Below the pieces are notes generated by a model, which was not told where the DNA came from, made no database searches, and saw nothing but the letters and a program-made list of their open reading frames with translations. From NCBI GenBank assembly GCA_028284445.1, contig JANQRS010000006.1:186001-250000 (forward strand): DNA of 64,000 bases, written 5' to 3'. This DNA is from Calditrichia bacterium. GTDB taxonomy: Bacteria; Calditrichota; Calditrichia; RBG-13-44-9; J075. Within the stretch, counting starts at the first letter, position 1; every line of letters begins with the position of its first letter. The position numbers were made by a program, and so were the translations under genes. This document shows, piece after piece, positions 8,627 through 16,537 of the stretch.

Positions 8627-9073
8627 ATGGCAAAAGGCACTGTCAACAAAGTTATTCTAATCGGCCGGCTGGGATCGGATCCGGAGGTTCGCTACACCCC
8701 GAGCGGCTCAGCTGTGGCAAACGTTAGCGTGGCAACCAATCGGGTTTGGAAAGACCGCGATGGCAATCAGAATGAAGAAACCCAATGGCATAAGATCGTT
8801 GCCTGGGCCCGCCTGGCAGAAATCCTTAAGGAATACTCTCGCAAAGGCAGCCGGGTATATATTGAAGGTCGCCTGCAGACACGTGATTGGGATGACCAAA
8901 ACGGCCAAAAGCGCTATGTGACAGAAGTTGTCGCTGAAAACATTCAGCTGCTCGACTCCCGTGGAGAAGGCGGCGGCATGGGCGGAGGCGGTGGCCAAAG
9001 CTACAGCGACAATGCACCACCAATGCAACCCCCGGAAGATCAAAATATCCCACAAGACGACGTTCCCTTTTAA
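8627..9073 (+). CDS. ssb: Single-stranded DNA-binding protein
   Basis: A 148-residue SSB. The OB-fold occupies residues 1-110 with the standard opening NKVILIGRLGSDPEVRYTPSG, WHKIVAWARLAE and GSRVYIEGRLQTRDW. A glycine-rich linker (GGGMGGGGGQ) follows, and the acidic tip DDVPF binds replication and repair partners. The GGAG site 8 bases before the ATG supports the start. A strong terminator lies 15 bases past the stop, so the gene appears monocistronic. Confidence 0.98.
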   Translation: MAKGTVNKVILIGRLGSDPEVRYTPSGSAVANVSVATNRVWKDRDGNQNEETQWHKIVAWARLAEILKEYSRKGSRVYIEGRLQTRDWDDQNGQKRYVTEVVAENIQLLDSRGEGGGMGGGGGQSYSDNAPPMQPPEDQNIPQDDVPF

Positions 9074-9087
9074 GATTCAGTATGCTG

Positions 9088-9129
9088 AAAAAGCTCTCCG
9101 TCACATATTTTTATTTCGGGGAGCTTTTT
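9088..9129 (+). terminator. Intrinsic terminator of ssb
   Basis: A 13-base stem (AAAAAGCTCTCCG 9088-9100 with CGGGGAGCTTTTT 9117-9129, one G:U pair) is followed by a T-rich stretch. The A-run at the 5' side makes it potentially bidirectional. Confidence 0.85.
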
Positions 9130-9199
9130 ATTCATTTGTATCGTGTAATAAAGATTAAAGCCGATAATGCAAACACTACACAAAAGAGGAACGGTTGTG

Positions 9200-9835
9200 A
9201 TGGTCAAGTATCTGCCTGTTGTCGCCTTGCTGGTGGTGACCCTATGCATGGGTCCTGTCTTTGGACAGATAGAGTATGAAGAGTTCGATACACCAGTTAT
9301 TCATAAAAACGAACGTGCATTTACCTTTTCACTCGCCACTAACGGACTCGCAATTGGTGGACTATATCGTAAGGCACTGCCTGGCTACTTTCAGGCCGGT
9401 CTTAGTCTCGAGTTTCTTATTCTTCGTGATGACAAGGAATTCGAAACCTTCGATCCCTTCTTTGGCACGCCGATAAAAATAAACGATGTTAATCAGCTAT
9501 ATATGATTCCATTGAACCTGGAGTTGAAAAAGCGGCTCTTTGCACAGGATATTGAGAATAATTTCCGCCCACATGCCATGCTGCAAGTTGGAGCCATTTA
9601 TGGCATGAATTTCCCGCGTGAATTTACGCTCAACGGTGTCCAACAAAAACGTGACAACCAGTTCTCTTTCACTACCAATATTGTCATTGGATTTGGCGCA
9701 GACATTTCAACAAAAGAAAACTTCTTCTTTACCATACGTCCTCAATACCGGATAACGGCTTTTACATCTCCGATTGCCGGTTCGGCAAATCACAATGCCT
9801 TCGAGATCAAATTTGAGGTTGGCGGTTTAAGATAG
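9200..9835 (+). CDS. Small outer-membrane beta-barrel protein (hypothetical)
   Basis: From the ATG at 9200 there is a clear signal peptide (VKYLPVVALLVVTLCMGPVFGQ) and about 190 mature residues of alternating amphipathic strands (FTFSLATNGLAIGGLYRK, FQAGLSLEFLILRD, FSFTTNIVIGFGADIS). It ends in FEIKFEVGGLR, consistent with an 8-strand OmpA/OmpX-like barrel. The frame is open from 9167, but AGAGGA stands 9 bases before 9200 and the signal peptide begins there. It is followed by a HAD phosphatase after 19 bases. Specific function unknown. Confidence 0.7.
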   Translation: MVKYLPVVALLVVTLCMGPVFGQIEYEEFDTPVIHKNERAFTFSLATNGLAIGGLYRKALPGYFQAGLSLEFLILRDDKEFETFDPFFGTPIKINDVNQLYMIPLNLELKKRLFAQDIENNFRPHAMLQVGAIYGMNFPREFTLNGVQQKRDNQFSFTTNIVIGFGADISTKENFFFTIRPQYRITAFTSPIAGSANHNAFEIKFEVGGLR

Positions 9836-9854
9836 CAGTATTAAGGCAACACGA

Positions 9855-10649
9855 ATGGCCAACAGCAAATCAGCACGTTCAAAGCCAGAGGGCTACCTCA
9901 TCGATATTGATGGGGTAATTCTGAACAATGATCAGACGATCAAAGGTGCAATTGATACGATTCAGTTCCTCAATCAGCGCCAGATCCCCTATCTATTTGT
10001 CACCAACACCACCCGCAGAAGTCGTCTGACGCTGCACACCAATTTGCGGCGGATGGGCTACCATATCGAAATTGATCAGATCTTTTCTGCTCCCTTTGCG
10101 GCAGCCCGCTGGCTGGAAAGCCGGGGCGTTGAGACAATCAAGCTATACCTCAAAGGCGATGCATATCGCGAGTTTGCCAACTTCAGAAAAAGCAATGACA
10201 GCCCGGAATACCTGGTGATAGGGGATTTGGGTGATGATCTGACGTTCAACAATTTAAACCAGGCCTTCCGCTTGCTAATGAATGGCAGTAAATTGCTGGC
10301 ACTGCAAAAGAATCGCTATTGGAATCGTCCGGACGGTATTACGATCGACGCAGGCGCACTTGTTGCAGCCCTGGAATATGCTGCACGTATTAAAGCGCGC
10401 ATTATTGGTAAGCCCAGTGCCGCTTTCTTTGATCAGGCGTTGAGCATTCTTGGGTTAAAAGCTGAATCCGTCGCTATGATCGGCGATGACCTTGACGCAG
10501 ATATCGAAGGCGGCGCCAAGGCCGGTCTGTTTACCATTGCAGTCGAGACAGGCAAAATGCTCGAGTCCGATCTGAAGACTCGCCGCAAGAAGCCGGATTT
10601 GATCCTGCCTTCAATTGCAGCTTTGCCAAAGTGGATTGAAAAAAAATAG
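9855..10649 (+). CDS. HAD-IIA family phosphatase (NagD/HDHD2-like)
   Basis: 264 residues. Motif I is DIDGV with Asp17/Asp19, motif II is FVTNTT, motif III lysine is in IGKPS, and motif IV is MIGDDLDADI. The C2-type cap lies between motifs II and III, as in NagD, HDHD2 and LHPP. These enzymes dephosphorylate small phosphorylated metabolites in the cytosol; the substrate cannot be read from sequence. It lies between a barrel gene and a DUF1684 lipoprotein with gaps of 19 and 8 bases, so co-transcription is likely. Confidence 0.9.
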   Translation: MANSKSARSKPEGYLIDIDGVILNNDQTIKGAIDTIQFLNQRQIPYLFVTNTTRRSRLTLHTNLRRMGYHIEIDQIFSAPFAAARWLESRGVETIKLYLKGDAYREFANFRKSNDSPEYLVIGDLGDDLTFNNLNQAFRLLMNGSKLLALQKNRYWNRPDGITIDAGALVAALEYAARIKARIIGKPSAAFFDQALSILGLKAESVAMIGDDLDADIEGGAKAGLFTIAVETGKMLESDLKTRRKKPDLILPSIAALPKWIEKK

Positions 10650-10657
10650 CTGACAAA

Positions 10658-11302
10658 ATGATCAAACCTTTCTTCATGCTATCCGCAATAGCCGTGCAGC
10701 GGTCAGCCTTGCTATTCATACTTCTCTTCTCAATACTCGCGTGTGATCGCGCTGAAATAGCCAGCAATGTTAGCATTCGCCAAGTGGAAAAAGAACGAAT
10801 GGAAAAAGACTTTTTCTTCAAGAACGGCAGACAATCACCGTTAAATCAGATTCAAAAAGCCGCATTTCACGGCCTGCATTACTTTCCGGTCAATAAGAAG
10901 CTGGTATTCAGCGGCCCTATTGAACGACTGAGCGAGGTACGGATTGATACCGTATTAACAACCAAGACCAACGATCTTCGCCCGGCACTGCGATACGGAT
11001 ACTTTAATTTTGAATACAACGGACAAATACACCGTTTGTTGATTTATAAATTTATCCAAAGAAATCCAGCCCTGTCCCGCAACTTGTTCCTGGGATTTAC
11101 GGATGAAACGACTGAAAAAGAAACCTACAGCGCCGGCCGTTATATTGATCTGATGGAAAACGCTGAGAATCATTACACCATCAATTTTAATGAGGCATAC
11201 AATCCCTTTTGCGCATATAACGAAAACTATGCCTGTCCAATACCGCCAATAGAGAATCACCTGCCTTTTGCGGTCACTGCCGGGGAAAAAGACTTCAAAT
11301 AA
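10658..11302 (+). CDS. DUF1684 lipoprotein
   Basis: 214 residues with a lipoprotein signal (LLFILLFSILAC). The body matches the DUF1684 pattern: EKDFFFKNGRQSPL near the start, FHGLHYFPVNKKLVF, then the conserved C-terminal block GRYIDL..INFNEAYNPFCAYNE..CPIPPIENHLPF. Function of the family is not established. It begins 8 bases after the HAD gene. Confidence 0.85.
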   Translation: MIKPFFMLSAIAVQRSALLFILLFSILACDRAEIASNVSIRQVEKERMEKDFFFKNGRQSPLNQIQKAAFHGLHYFPVNKKLVFSGPIERLSEVRIDTVLTTKTNDLRPALRYGYFNFEYNGQIHRLLIYKFIQRNPALSRNLFLGFTDETTEKETYSAGRYIDLMENAENHYTINFNEAYNPFCAYNENYACPIPPIENHLPFAVTAGEKDFK

Positions 11303-11306
11303 AAAA

Positions 11307-11330
11307 GGGCAATGTCCGAAGACACTGCCC
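11307..11330 (-). terminator. Minus-strand intrinsic terminator with UUCG loop
   Basis: Read on the minus strand, GGGCAGTGTC-TTCG-GACATTGCCC (10-base stem with one G:U pair and a C(UUCG)G tetraloop) is followed by TTTTTT. There is no T-tract on the plus side, so it ends leftward transcription. No listed gene feeds into it; the only candidate is the 58-codon ORF at 11558-11734 or a small RNA. Confidence 0.8.
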
Positions 11331-11557
11331 TAAGGAGATAAGTATGAGTATAGAGACATCTTGTATATGAACAAATACGGTACCAACTTTTATCAGGAAT
11401 TACTAAAGCTCGCCCAAAGCTCCTAAAAACAAGCACTTACAAAAAACACACCGCATACCCCTTCCATAATCGCTGCCCTAAAACTCAACAATAATGTCGA
11501 ATAGCTGTCGAAAAAGCGTTAATCAAGTAAACAATTTGCGACATTTGCTCTATAGTA

Positions 11558-11734
11558 CTACTCCGGGGCTAGATTGGAATAGTAAAATAGCAGCCATGCC
11601 GACAGCAACATCAATATCAAAATAAAGAACTGCGCACCACAGCCGCTTTTTTCCTTCTTGGGCTGATTAGCGGACTTATTACGCGCACGTAATAACCCAT
11701 AAAATATCCCTGTTCTCTTGGCTTCATCAGACAC
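11558..11734 (-). CDS. Small single-span membrane protein (58 aa)
   Basis: From a GTG at 11734 the frame reads VSDEAKRTGIFYGLLRARNK, a Lys-rich linker, then QFFILILMLLSAWLLFYY and SNLAPE before TAG. One strong transmembrane helix lies at residues 35-52, and a basic cytosolic N-terminus would give N-in/C-out topology. The frame stays open upstream through KLWGSP, so a longer form from a non-standard start is possible. No good ribosome-binding site precedes the GTG. A strong minus-strand terminator lies about 230 bases downstream. The amino-acid pattern looks coding, but the start is uncertain and I recognise no family. Confidence 0.5.
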   Translation of the reverse strand: MSDEAKRTGIFYGLLRARNKSANQPKKEKSGCGAQFFILILMLLSAWLLFYYSNLAPE

Positions 11735-11873
11735 CGGTGAACCCCACAGTTTTACATGGTTTAGTCGAAATTATGTACCGATTTTTGCCGGTTAATCCAA
11801 ATCAAAACTTCATGTTTTACTTGAATAGCGGACGGTTCTTGTCTAATTTTGCAGGTTTAACAGGAATGATGAA

Positions 11874-12338
11874 ATGAGCAGTAATATCAAAATTGTCACA
11901 ACCAACAAGAAAGCCCGCTTCGACTATCACATTAGTGATACCATCGAAGCTGGATTGGTCCTGCGCGGCACCGAAGTGAAATCGCTGCGTGCCGGCAAAT
12001 GTAATTTGCAAGACAGTTATGCGCGCATTCGAAACGGCGAAGTTTGGGTGATCGGTATGCACATTGGCCTGTATGACAACCAGGGCTATGTCACCCACGA
12101 TCCAACCGCGCAACGCAAGTTGCTTTTGAAGCGTGCTGAAATCGCTAAATTGCAGCGCAAAGTACTCGAGAAGGGAATGACTCTCATTCCGCTGAAAATC
12201 TACTTCAAGAACGGCTGGGCCAAAATCGAAATTGGGCTGGCCGACAGCAAACGCAAGTACGACAAGCGCCAGGACATTGCCCGCCGGGACCAGGAGCGTG
12301 AAATGAAGCGGCTTGAAAAGAAATACCGAGTGCGATAA
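11874..12338 (+). CDS. smpB: SsrA-binding protein SmpB
   Basis: 154 residues, close to the normal length. It binds tmRNA and delivers it to stalled ribosomes. Diagnostic stretches are TNKKARFDYHISDTIEAGL, LRGTEVKSLRAGKCNLQDSY, IPLKIYFKNGWAKIEIGL and the basic tail KRQDIARRDQEREMKR. Its stop is 15 bases before tyrS, same strand. Confidence 0.98.
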   Translation: MSSNIKIVTTNKKARFDYHISDTIEAGLVLRGTEVKSLRAGKCNLQDSYARIRNGEVWVIGMHIGLYDNQGYVTHDPTAQRKLLLKRAEIAKLQRKVLEKGMTLIPLKIYFKNGWAKIEIGLADSKRKYDKRQDIARRDQEREMKRLEKKYRVR

Positions 12339-12353
12339 TTACCGGGGAATAGG

Positions 12354-13661
12354 ATGAAAACATCTACTAGAGAAAGCAACGTAACACCCAATAGTCTGTT
12401 CGACGAATTCAAATGGCGTGGCGTACTGTATGATGCAACCGAAGGATGCGAACAAGTGCTGGCGAATGACAAGATAACTGGTTACATCGGCTTCGATCCG
12501 ACAGCGGCAACGCTCCACGTTGGTTCATTAATGCCCATTATGGGCCTGGCGCGAATGCAACGCGAGGGACATACCCCCATCGCCCTCGTAGGTGGCGGCA
12601 CTGGCTTGATCGGTGATCCCAGCGGCAAGACGGAAGAGCGACAACTGTTGACGAAAGAAAAAGTCGAAGAAAACCTGGAAGGGATTCGCAATCAGCTTAG
12701 CCGTTTCCTGGATTTCGAAGTGAAGAGCAATCCGGCTAAAATGGTCAACAATTACGATTGGCTGGGTTCAATTAGCTTTGTCGATTTCCTCCGCGATGTG
12801 GGGAAATACTTCACTGTTAATCATATGCTCAGTAAAGAATCTGTGAAACGACGCATCGAATCGCAGGACGGTATTACTTACACCGAATTCAGCTATATGC
12901 TGCTTCAGGCATACGACTTCCTTGTGTTAAATGATCGCCATAATTGCACCCTGCAAATGGGTGGCAGCGACCAATGGGGTAATATTCTTGCCGGTAGCGA
13001 TTTGGTGCGGCGCTTACGCGCCAAAAAGGCGCATGGCCTGGTCTTTCCGCTGGTGGTTTCATCAAGCGGGGTTAAGTTCGGTAAAACGGAGGGCAATCCG
13101 ATTTGGCTGGATGCGGAACAGACCTCACCATACCGTTTCTACCAATTCTTCCTGAATACGGATGATGCTGACACCATTCGATACCTGAAATACTTTACCT
13201 GGCTGGACGAACCGACAATCAACGAACTCGCTGCGGAGATGGAAGCCAATCCGCATCAACGGGCCGCACAAAAGCGCCTGGCGGAGGAAGTCACCAAAAT
13301 GGTGCATGGAGAGACGGAGCTGGAGCGTGCGGAGCGTGCTTCAAAGGTACTTTTTGGCGGCGATATTGAGGGATTGGGCGCCAACGATATTCTCGACATT
13401 TTCCAGGATGTGCCGAGCAGCGATGTGCAACGCGCCAACCTGGACGGGGAAGGCATTAAGCTGATTGACTTAATGGCAGATAGCGGCATCGTTAAGTCAA
13501 AAGGAGAGGCGCGGCGTTTGCTGCAGGGTGGCGGTGTGTACTTGAACAACCGGCAGATCTCCGAGGACAGCCGGGCAATCACAATGGGCGATAGCGTTGA
13601 AGGTCAATTTATGATTCTGCGGAAGGGACGCAAGAATTACCACTTGATCAAAATAACCTAG
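12354..13661 (+). CDS. tyrS: Tyrosyl-tRNA synthetase
   Basis: 435 residues, a class I synthetase that charges tRNA-Tyr. The nucleotide-binding HVGS (HIGH-type) motif is at residues 55-58 within YIGFDPTAATLHVGS. The tyrosine pocket follows (QAYDFLVLND, QMGGSDQWGN), and KFGKT (KMSKS equivalent) is at 241-245. A C-terminal S4 RNA-binding domain (GEARRLLQGGGVYLNN) starts near residue 380. KFGKT rather than KMSKS is normal for the E. coli-like TyrS group. The last codon shares a CTAG palindrome with the convergent gene's stop. Confidence 0.98.
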   Translation: MKTSTRESNVTPNSLFDEFKWRGVLYDATEGCEQVLANDKITGYIGFDPTAATLHVGSLMPIMGLARMQREGHTPIALVGGGTGLIGDPSGKTEERQLLTKEKVEENLEGIRNQLSRFLDFEVKSNPAKMVNNYDWLGSISFVDFLRDVGKYFTVNHMLSKESVKRRIESQDGITYTEFSYMLLQAYDFLVLNDRHNCTLQMGGSDQWGNILAGSDLVRRLRAKKAHGLVFPLVVSSSGVKFGKTEGNPIWLDAEQTSPYRFYQFFLNTDDADTIRYLKYFTWLDEPTINELAAEMEANPHQRAAQKRLAEEVTKMVHGETELERAERASKVLFGGDIEGLGANDILDIFQDVPSSDVQRANLDGEGIKLIDLMADSGIVKSKGEARRLLQGGGVYLNNRQISEDSRAITMGDSVEGQFMILRKGRKNYHLIKIT

Positions 13662-14509
13662 AAGCGAACTTTGGCCAGCACCGGGTAGTGGTCCGAGGGA
13701 AGTTTTCCCGAAAACGTCTGATCGATAAATGCATGCGTTTGGACCTGGACATTTGGAGAGACGAAAATATAGTCAATTGGTTTAGAGGGCTCTGCTTTAG
13801 GATTAAAACCGGTGAATGTGCCGGCCGGGCCTTGGTGATCGGTAACGCTGATCAAGCGGGCATCCTGTAAAACAGCGTCTGTGAGAATTTTGTAGGGTGG
13901 AGATCCGGGTGGACAATTAAAGTCGCCGGTCACTAGAACCGTTGTATCATCTCCAAGATTTTTGATTCGCTCTATTAACAGTCGCGCACTTTTCTCTCTG
14001 GCTACTTTTCCAACATGGTCATAATGGGTATTGAAGAGGAAAAATTCCCGGCCGTTATTCTTGTCTTTAAACTTTCCCCAGGTGGCGGTACGATTACAGA
14101 CGGCGTCCCATCCAAACCCTGGCTTATCGGGCGTTTGCGAACACCAAAAAGTACCTTCGTCAAGCAGATCAAAACGATCTTTGCGGTAGAAAATGGCTGT
14201 AAACTCTCCGGCTTTCTCTCCATCATCGCGGCCGATCCCAAACCATGCATAGTCATCGAGGGCTGATTCAAGATATTCGATTTGCCCAATCAGGGCCTCT
14301 TGTAATCCGACAATATCGACGCCTCGATTTTTGATAATCCCGGCAACATGCTGCTTGCGGTGCGGCCAGGCATTCTCGCCATCATCAGGGTTATTCCAGC
14401 GAATATTAAAGCTCATCACCTGCAATTCCGTCGCTTGCGGCGTTATGCCACAGGTAGTCAGTAGGATGGCCATTATTAACCAGAATTGCTTTTTGGAGAA
14501 GATGTGCAT
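13658..14509 (-). CDS. Endonuclease/exonuclease/phosphatase-fold lipoprotein
   Basis: 283 residues of the EEP (DNase I/inositol-phosphatase) superfamily. The N-terminus ILLTTCGI looks like a lipobox. Catalytic blocks are in order: SFNIRWNN, VGLQEAL (metal Glu), FNTHYDH, TGDFNCPP, IDYIFVS and the terminal SDHYPV. The DGENAWPHRK and WCSQTPDKPGFGWDA segments are typical of exported members found beside glycosidases, which probably act on phosphorylated or esterified sugars rather than DNA (inference). It is the last gene of the leftward mannoside locus and overlaps the tyrS stop by 4 bases. Confidence 0.9.
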   Translation of the reverse strand: MHIFSKKQFWLIMAILLTTCGITPQATELQVMSFNIRWNNPDDGENAWPHRKQHVAGIIKNRGVDIVGLQEALIGQIEYLESALDDYAWFGIGRDDGEKAGEFTAIFYRKDRFDLLDEGTFWCSQTPDKPGFGWDAVCNRTATWGKFKDKNNGREFFLFNTHYDHVGKVAREKSARLLIERIKNLGDDTTVLVTGDFNCPPGSPPYKILTDAVLQDARLISVTDHQGPAGTFTGFNPKAEPSKPIDYIFVSPNVQVQTHAFIDQTFSGKLPSDHYPVLAKVRF

Positions 14510-14602
14510 TTGATTGTATTGTTAATTGGTTGATTCGTTAAATCGGTGATCGTAATAATAGCCAAAGAACCAACACCGGTCAACTGAGAACGATTGCGCG
14601 CT

Positions 14603-16519
14603 CTACTTCCGCACGCTGCCATCGTCACTTTCGTCGCGCTCCAGATTGGCAAGGCGCTTCAAGGTATCCATAATATCTTTAAAGCCGCCGATACCAAACC
14701 AGATGATAACCATTATTGAGAATACAATGTGCATCACCATGAAGAAAAACCAGAATTCAACCCATTCCGAATTGGCAATACCATCGGTAAAATGCATCAC
14801 GGTACCGGAAATAAAGATCAGCAGCCACATGGTAATCCAGATATACGAGCCAATGTAGATGATCTTATCACGACTGGTAAATTCTTTGCCAATACCGAAG
14901 ACCTTCCAGCCGGTCGCCACTTCTTCATGGACGATATTATGCTCTTCCTTGATGGCATATTCACCGCGATGAAGCATCTTATCGAGATTAAACGGGGTTT
15001 TTTCCGTTAGCTTGGACGCGACGATATAGGCCAAACATGCAGCGAGCATCGCCAGAGCGCCAAAATAAACTTCGTGAATCGGAAAATCATCGTAGATTTG
15101 ATTCAGCACCAGCCCCAGGACCGAAACGGAGGCGCCGGATATCATCGCGCTCCAGGCACCGGCGGTAGTGCCACCTTTCCAATATAAACCAAACACGATG
15201 GTCGCACCAGCACCGCTGATAAAAATCGACCCGGTAATGGCGAAGAAAAAGAGGATATATGAATTCTGCGGATATACCAGGCTGAAGATGAAAATGAAAA
15301 TAGCGATGGCAACAATCGTATAGCGAATAATCTGGATATGCTTTTCCGGTTCAATGGGGCGATTGCGAATCGGCATCACCACATCCTGCACAAAAATACT
15401 GGCCCAGGAATGCAAATACGTGTCGTGCGTGCTGATAAATGCCGCGAGCATCACTGCCGCAAAACAGCCCTTTAATCCGATCGGCAAGAGCTCTGTGAGC
15501 ACCAAGGGGACAGTCAACTGTGAGCGTTCTGTGCCGCTGGCAAGGCCGGCCAATACTCCGTCAACATTGCTGGCGATCGATGCAAAATCAGCATGGTTCA
15601 ACACCACGTATGCGCATACCGGAATCATTACCAGGAAAATGATCTGTGGCAAGAGCCGCCAATAGCTGAGAACCTGGCCCATTTTTGCTTCATGCGCATC
15701 TTTGGCCGAACTGTTAATTCCCTGGGTGCCCTGCCAGGTAAGGGGGCCGTACCACAATCCGAGAATGCTAATCGCAAAGTACCAGAAATTAAACTCCTCC
15801 GCCCGGCTGGTATCGTACGGATTAATCAAGGAAGCACCTTCCGGAGCAGTCTGGAGCGCCGTCACCATTTGGTCAAAAGTAAACATATTGAAGAAATAAA
15901 TACTGATCACAATAAAGACAATGCTAACAAAGAGCCCCTGCACAAAATCCGTTATCAAAACTGTAATCTGTCCACCGGAGAGTACAAAATAAAGCGAGGC
16001 GCCCAGGAGAAAGATCATCAATGTAGCAAAGGTTGATATCTCGAGGCCGAAAAGCATGTAGGTTTCCGGAAATCCACAAAAGTAGAGAAAAAACCGTGCA
16101 CCCACTGCCGGGAAAATGCCAAAATTAATGATGCCGGCAACAAAGGCGACGATCCCGGAAAAGATGCGAAATTTGCGGCTATAGCGAATTTCAAAAAACT
16201 GAGCAAGAGTTAAAGCGCGGGTTTCACGGAAGCGATAGATCACCCAACCGGATAGCGCCATCAGAACCAGGAAAAAGTGATAAGTAAAATTCCACCACTG
16301 CATGGTGAAGCCGGCTGCAAAATTCATCTCGAACTGGCCAATCACGGTAATCGCCCCAAGAGAAGCAATACCACCCGACAAACTCACCAGATAGCGACCA
16401 GCGCTACGACCGGCGGAGAGAAAATCGGCGACACTCTTCATATAGCGCTGAGTAAGATACGCCCCAAATGTGATCAGGCTGAAAAATACGAGGACAATCG
16501 TCCAATCTAGAAATGTCAT
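14603..16519 (-). CDS. Sodium:solute symporter (SSS family)
   Basis: 638 residues with about 14 hydrophobic helices, starting TFLDWTIVLVFFSLITFGAY. The SSS hallmark region is YLVSLSGGIASLGAITVIGQ; further typical segments are WYGPLTWQGTQGINSS, LKGCFAAVMLAAFISTHDTYLHSW and SIFISGAGATIVFGLYWKGG. A C-terminal helical extension ends in a charged tail. It probably imports mannose or manno-oligosaccharide released by the adjacent GH92 enzyme (19 bases upstream); the substrate is inferred from context. GGTGGGAATTAC precedes the ATG. Confidence 0.93.
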   Translation of the reverse strand: MTFLDWTIVLVFFSLITFGAYLTQRYMKSVADFLSAGRSAGRYLVSLSGGIASLGAITVIGQFEMNFAAGFTMQWWNFTYHFFLVLMALSGWVIYRFRETRALTLAQFFEIRYSRKFRIFSGIVAFVAGIINFGIFPAVGARFFLYFCGFPETYMLFGLEISTFATLMIFLLGASLYFVLSGGQITVLITDFVQGLFVSIVFIVISIYFFNMFTFDQMVTALQTAPEGASLINPYDTSRAEEFNFWYFAISILGLWYGPLTWQGTQGINSSAKDAHEAKMGQVLSYWRLLPQIIFLVMIPVCAYVVLNHADFASIASNVDGVLAGLASGTERSQLTVPLVLTELLPIGLKGCFAAVMLAAFISTHDTYLHSWASIFVQDVVMPIRNRPIEPEKHIQIIRYTIVAIAIFIFIFSLVYPQNSYILFFFAITGSIFISGAGATIVFGLYWKGGTTAGAWSAMISGASVSVLGLVLNQIYDDFPIHEVYFGALAMLAACLAYIVASKLTEKTPFNLDKMLHRGEYAIKEEHNIVHEEVATGWKVFGIGKEFTSRDKIIYIGSYIWITMWLLIFISGTVMHFTDGIANSEWVEFWFFFMVMHIVFSIMVIIWFGIGGFKDIMDTLKRLANLERDESDDGSVRK

Positions 16520-16537
16520 GTAATTCCCACCATTTAC

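Larger units (their letters stand above)
11303..11873. other. Gene-poor stretch before smpB
   Basis: It holds the minus-strand UUCG terminator (11307-11330), a plus-strand ribosome-binding site AAGGAGATAAGT with an ATG at 11344 opening only eight codons (MSIETSCI), and the minus-strand small membrane peptide (11558-11734). I looked for tmRNA and tRNA signatures (T-arm and CCA end), since ssrA is often near smpB, and saw none. Confidence 0.6.

Noticed and set aside
11303..11873. Possible tmRNA (ssrA) next to smpB
   Set aside because: No tRNA-like acceptor/T-arm pair, CCA end or tag-peptide frame could be found on either strand.
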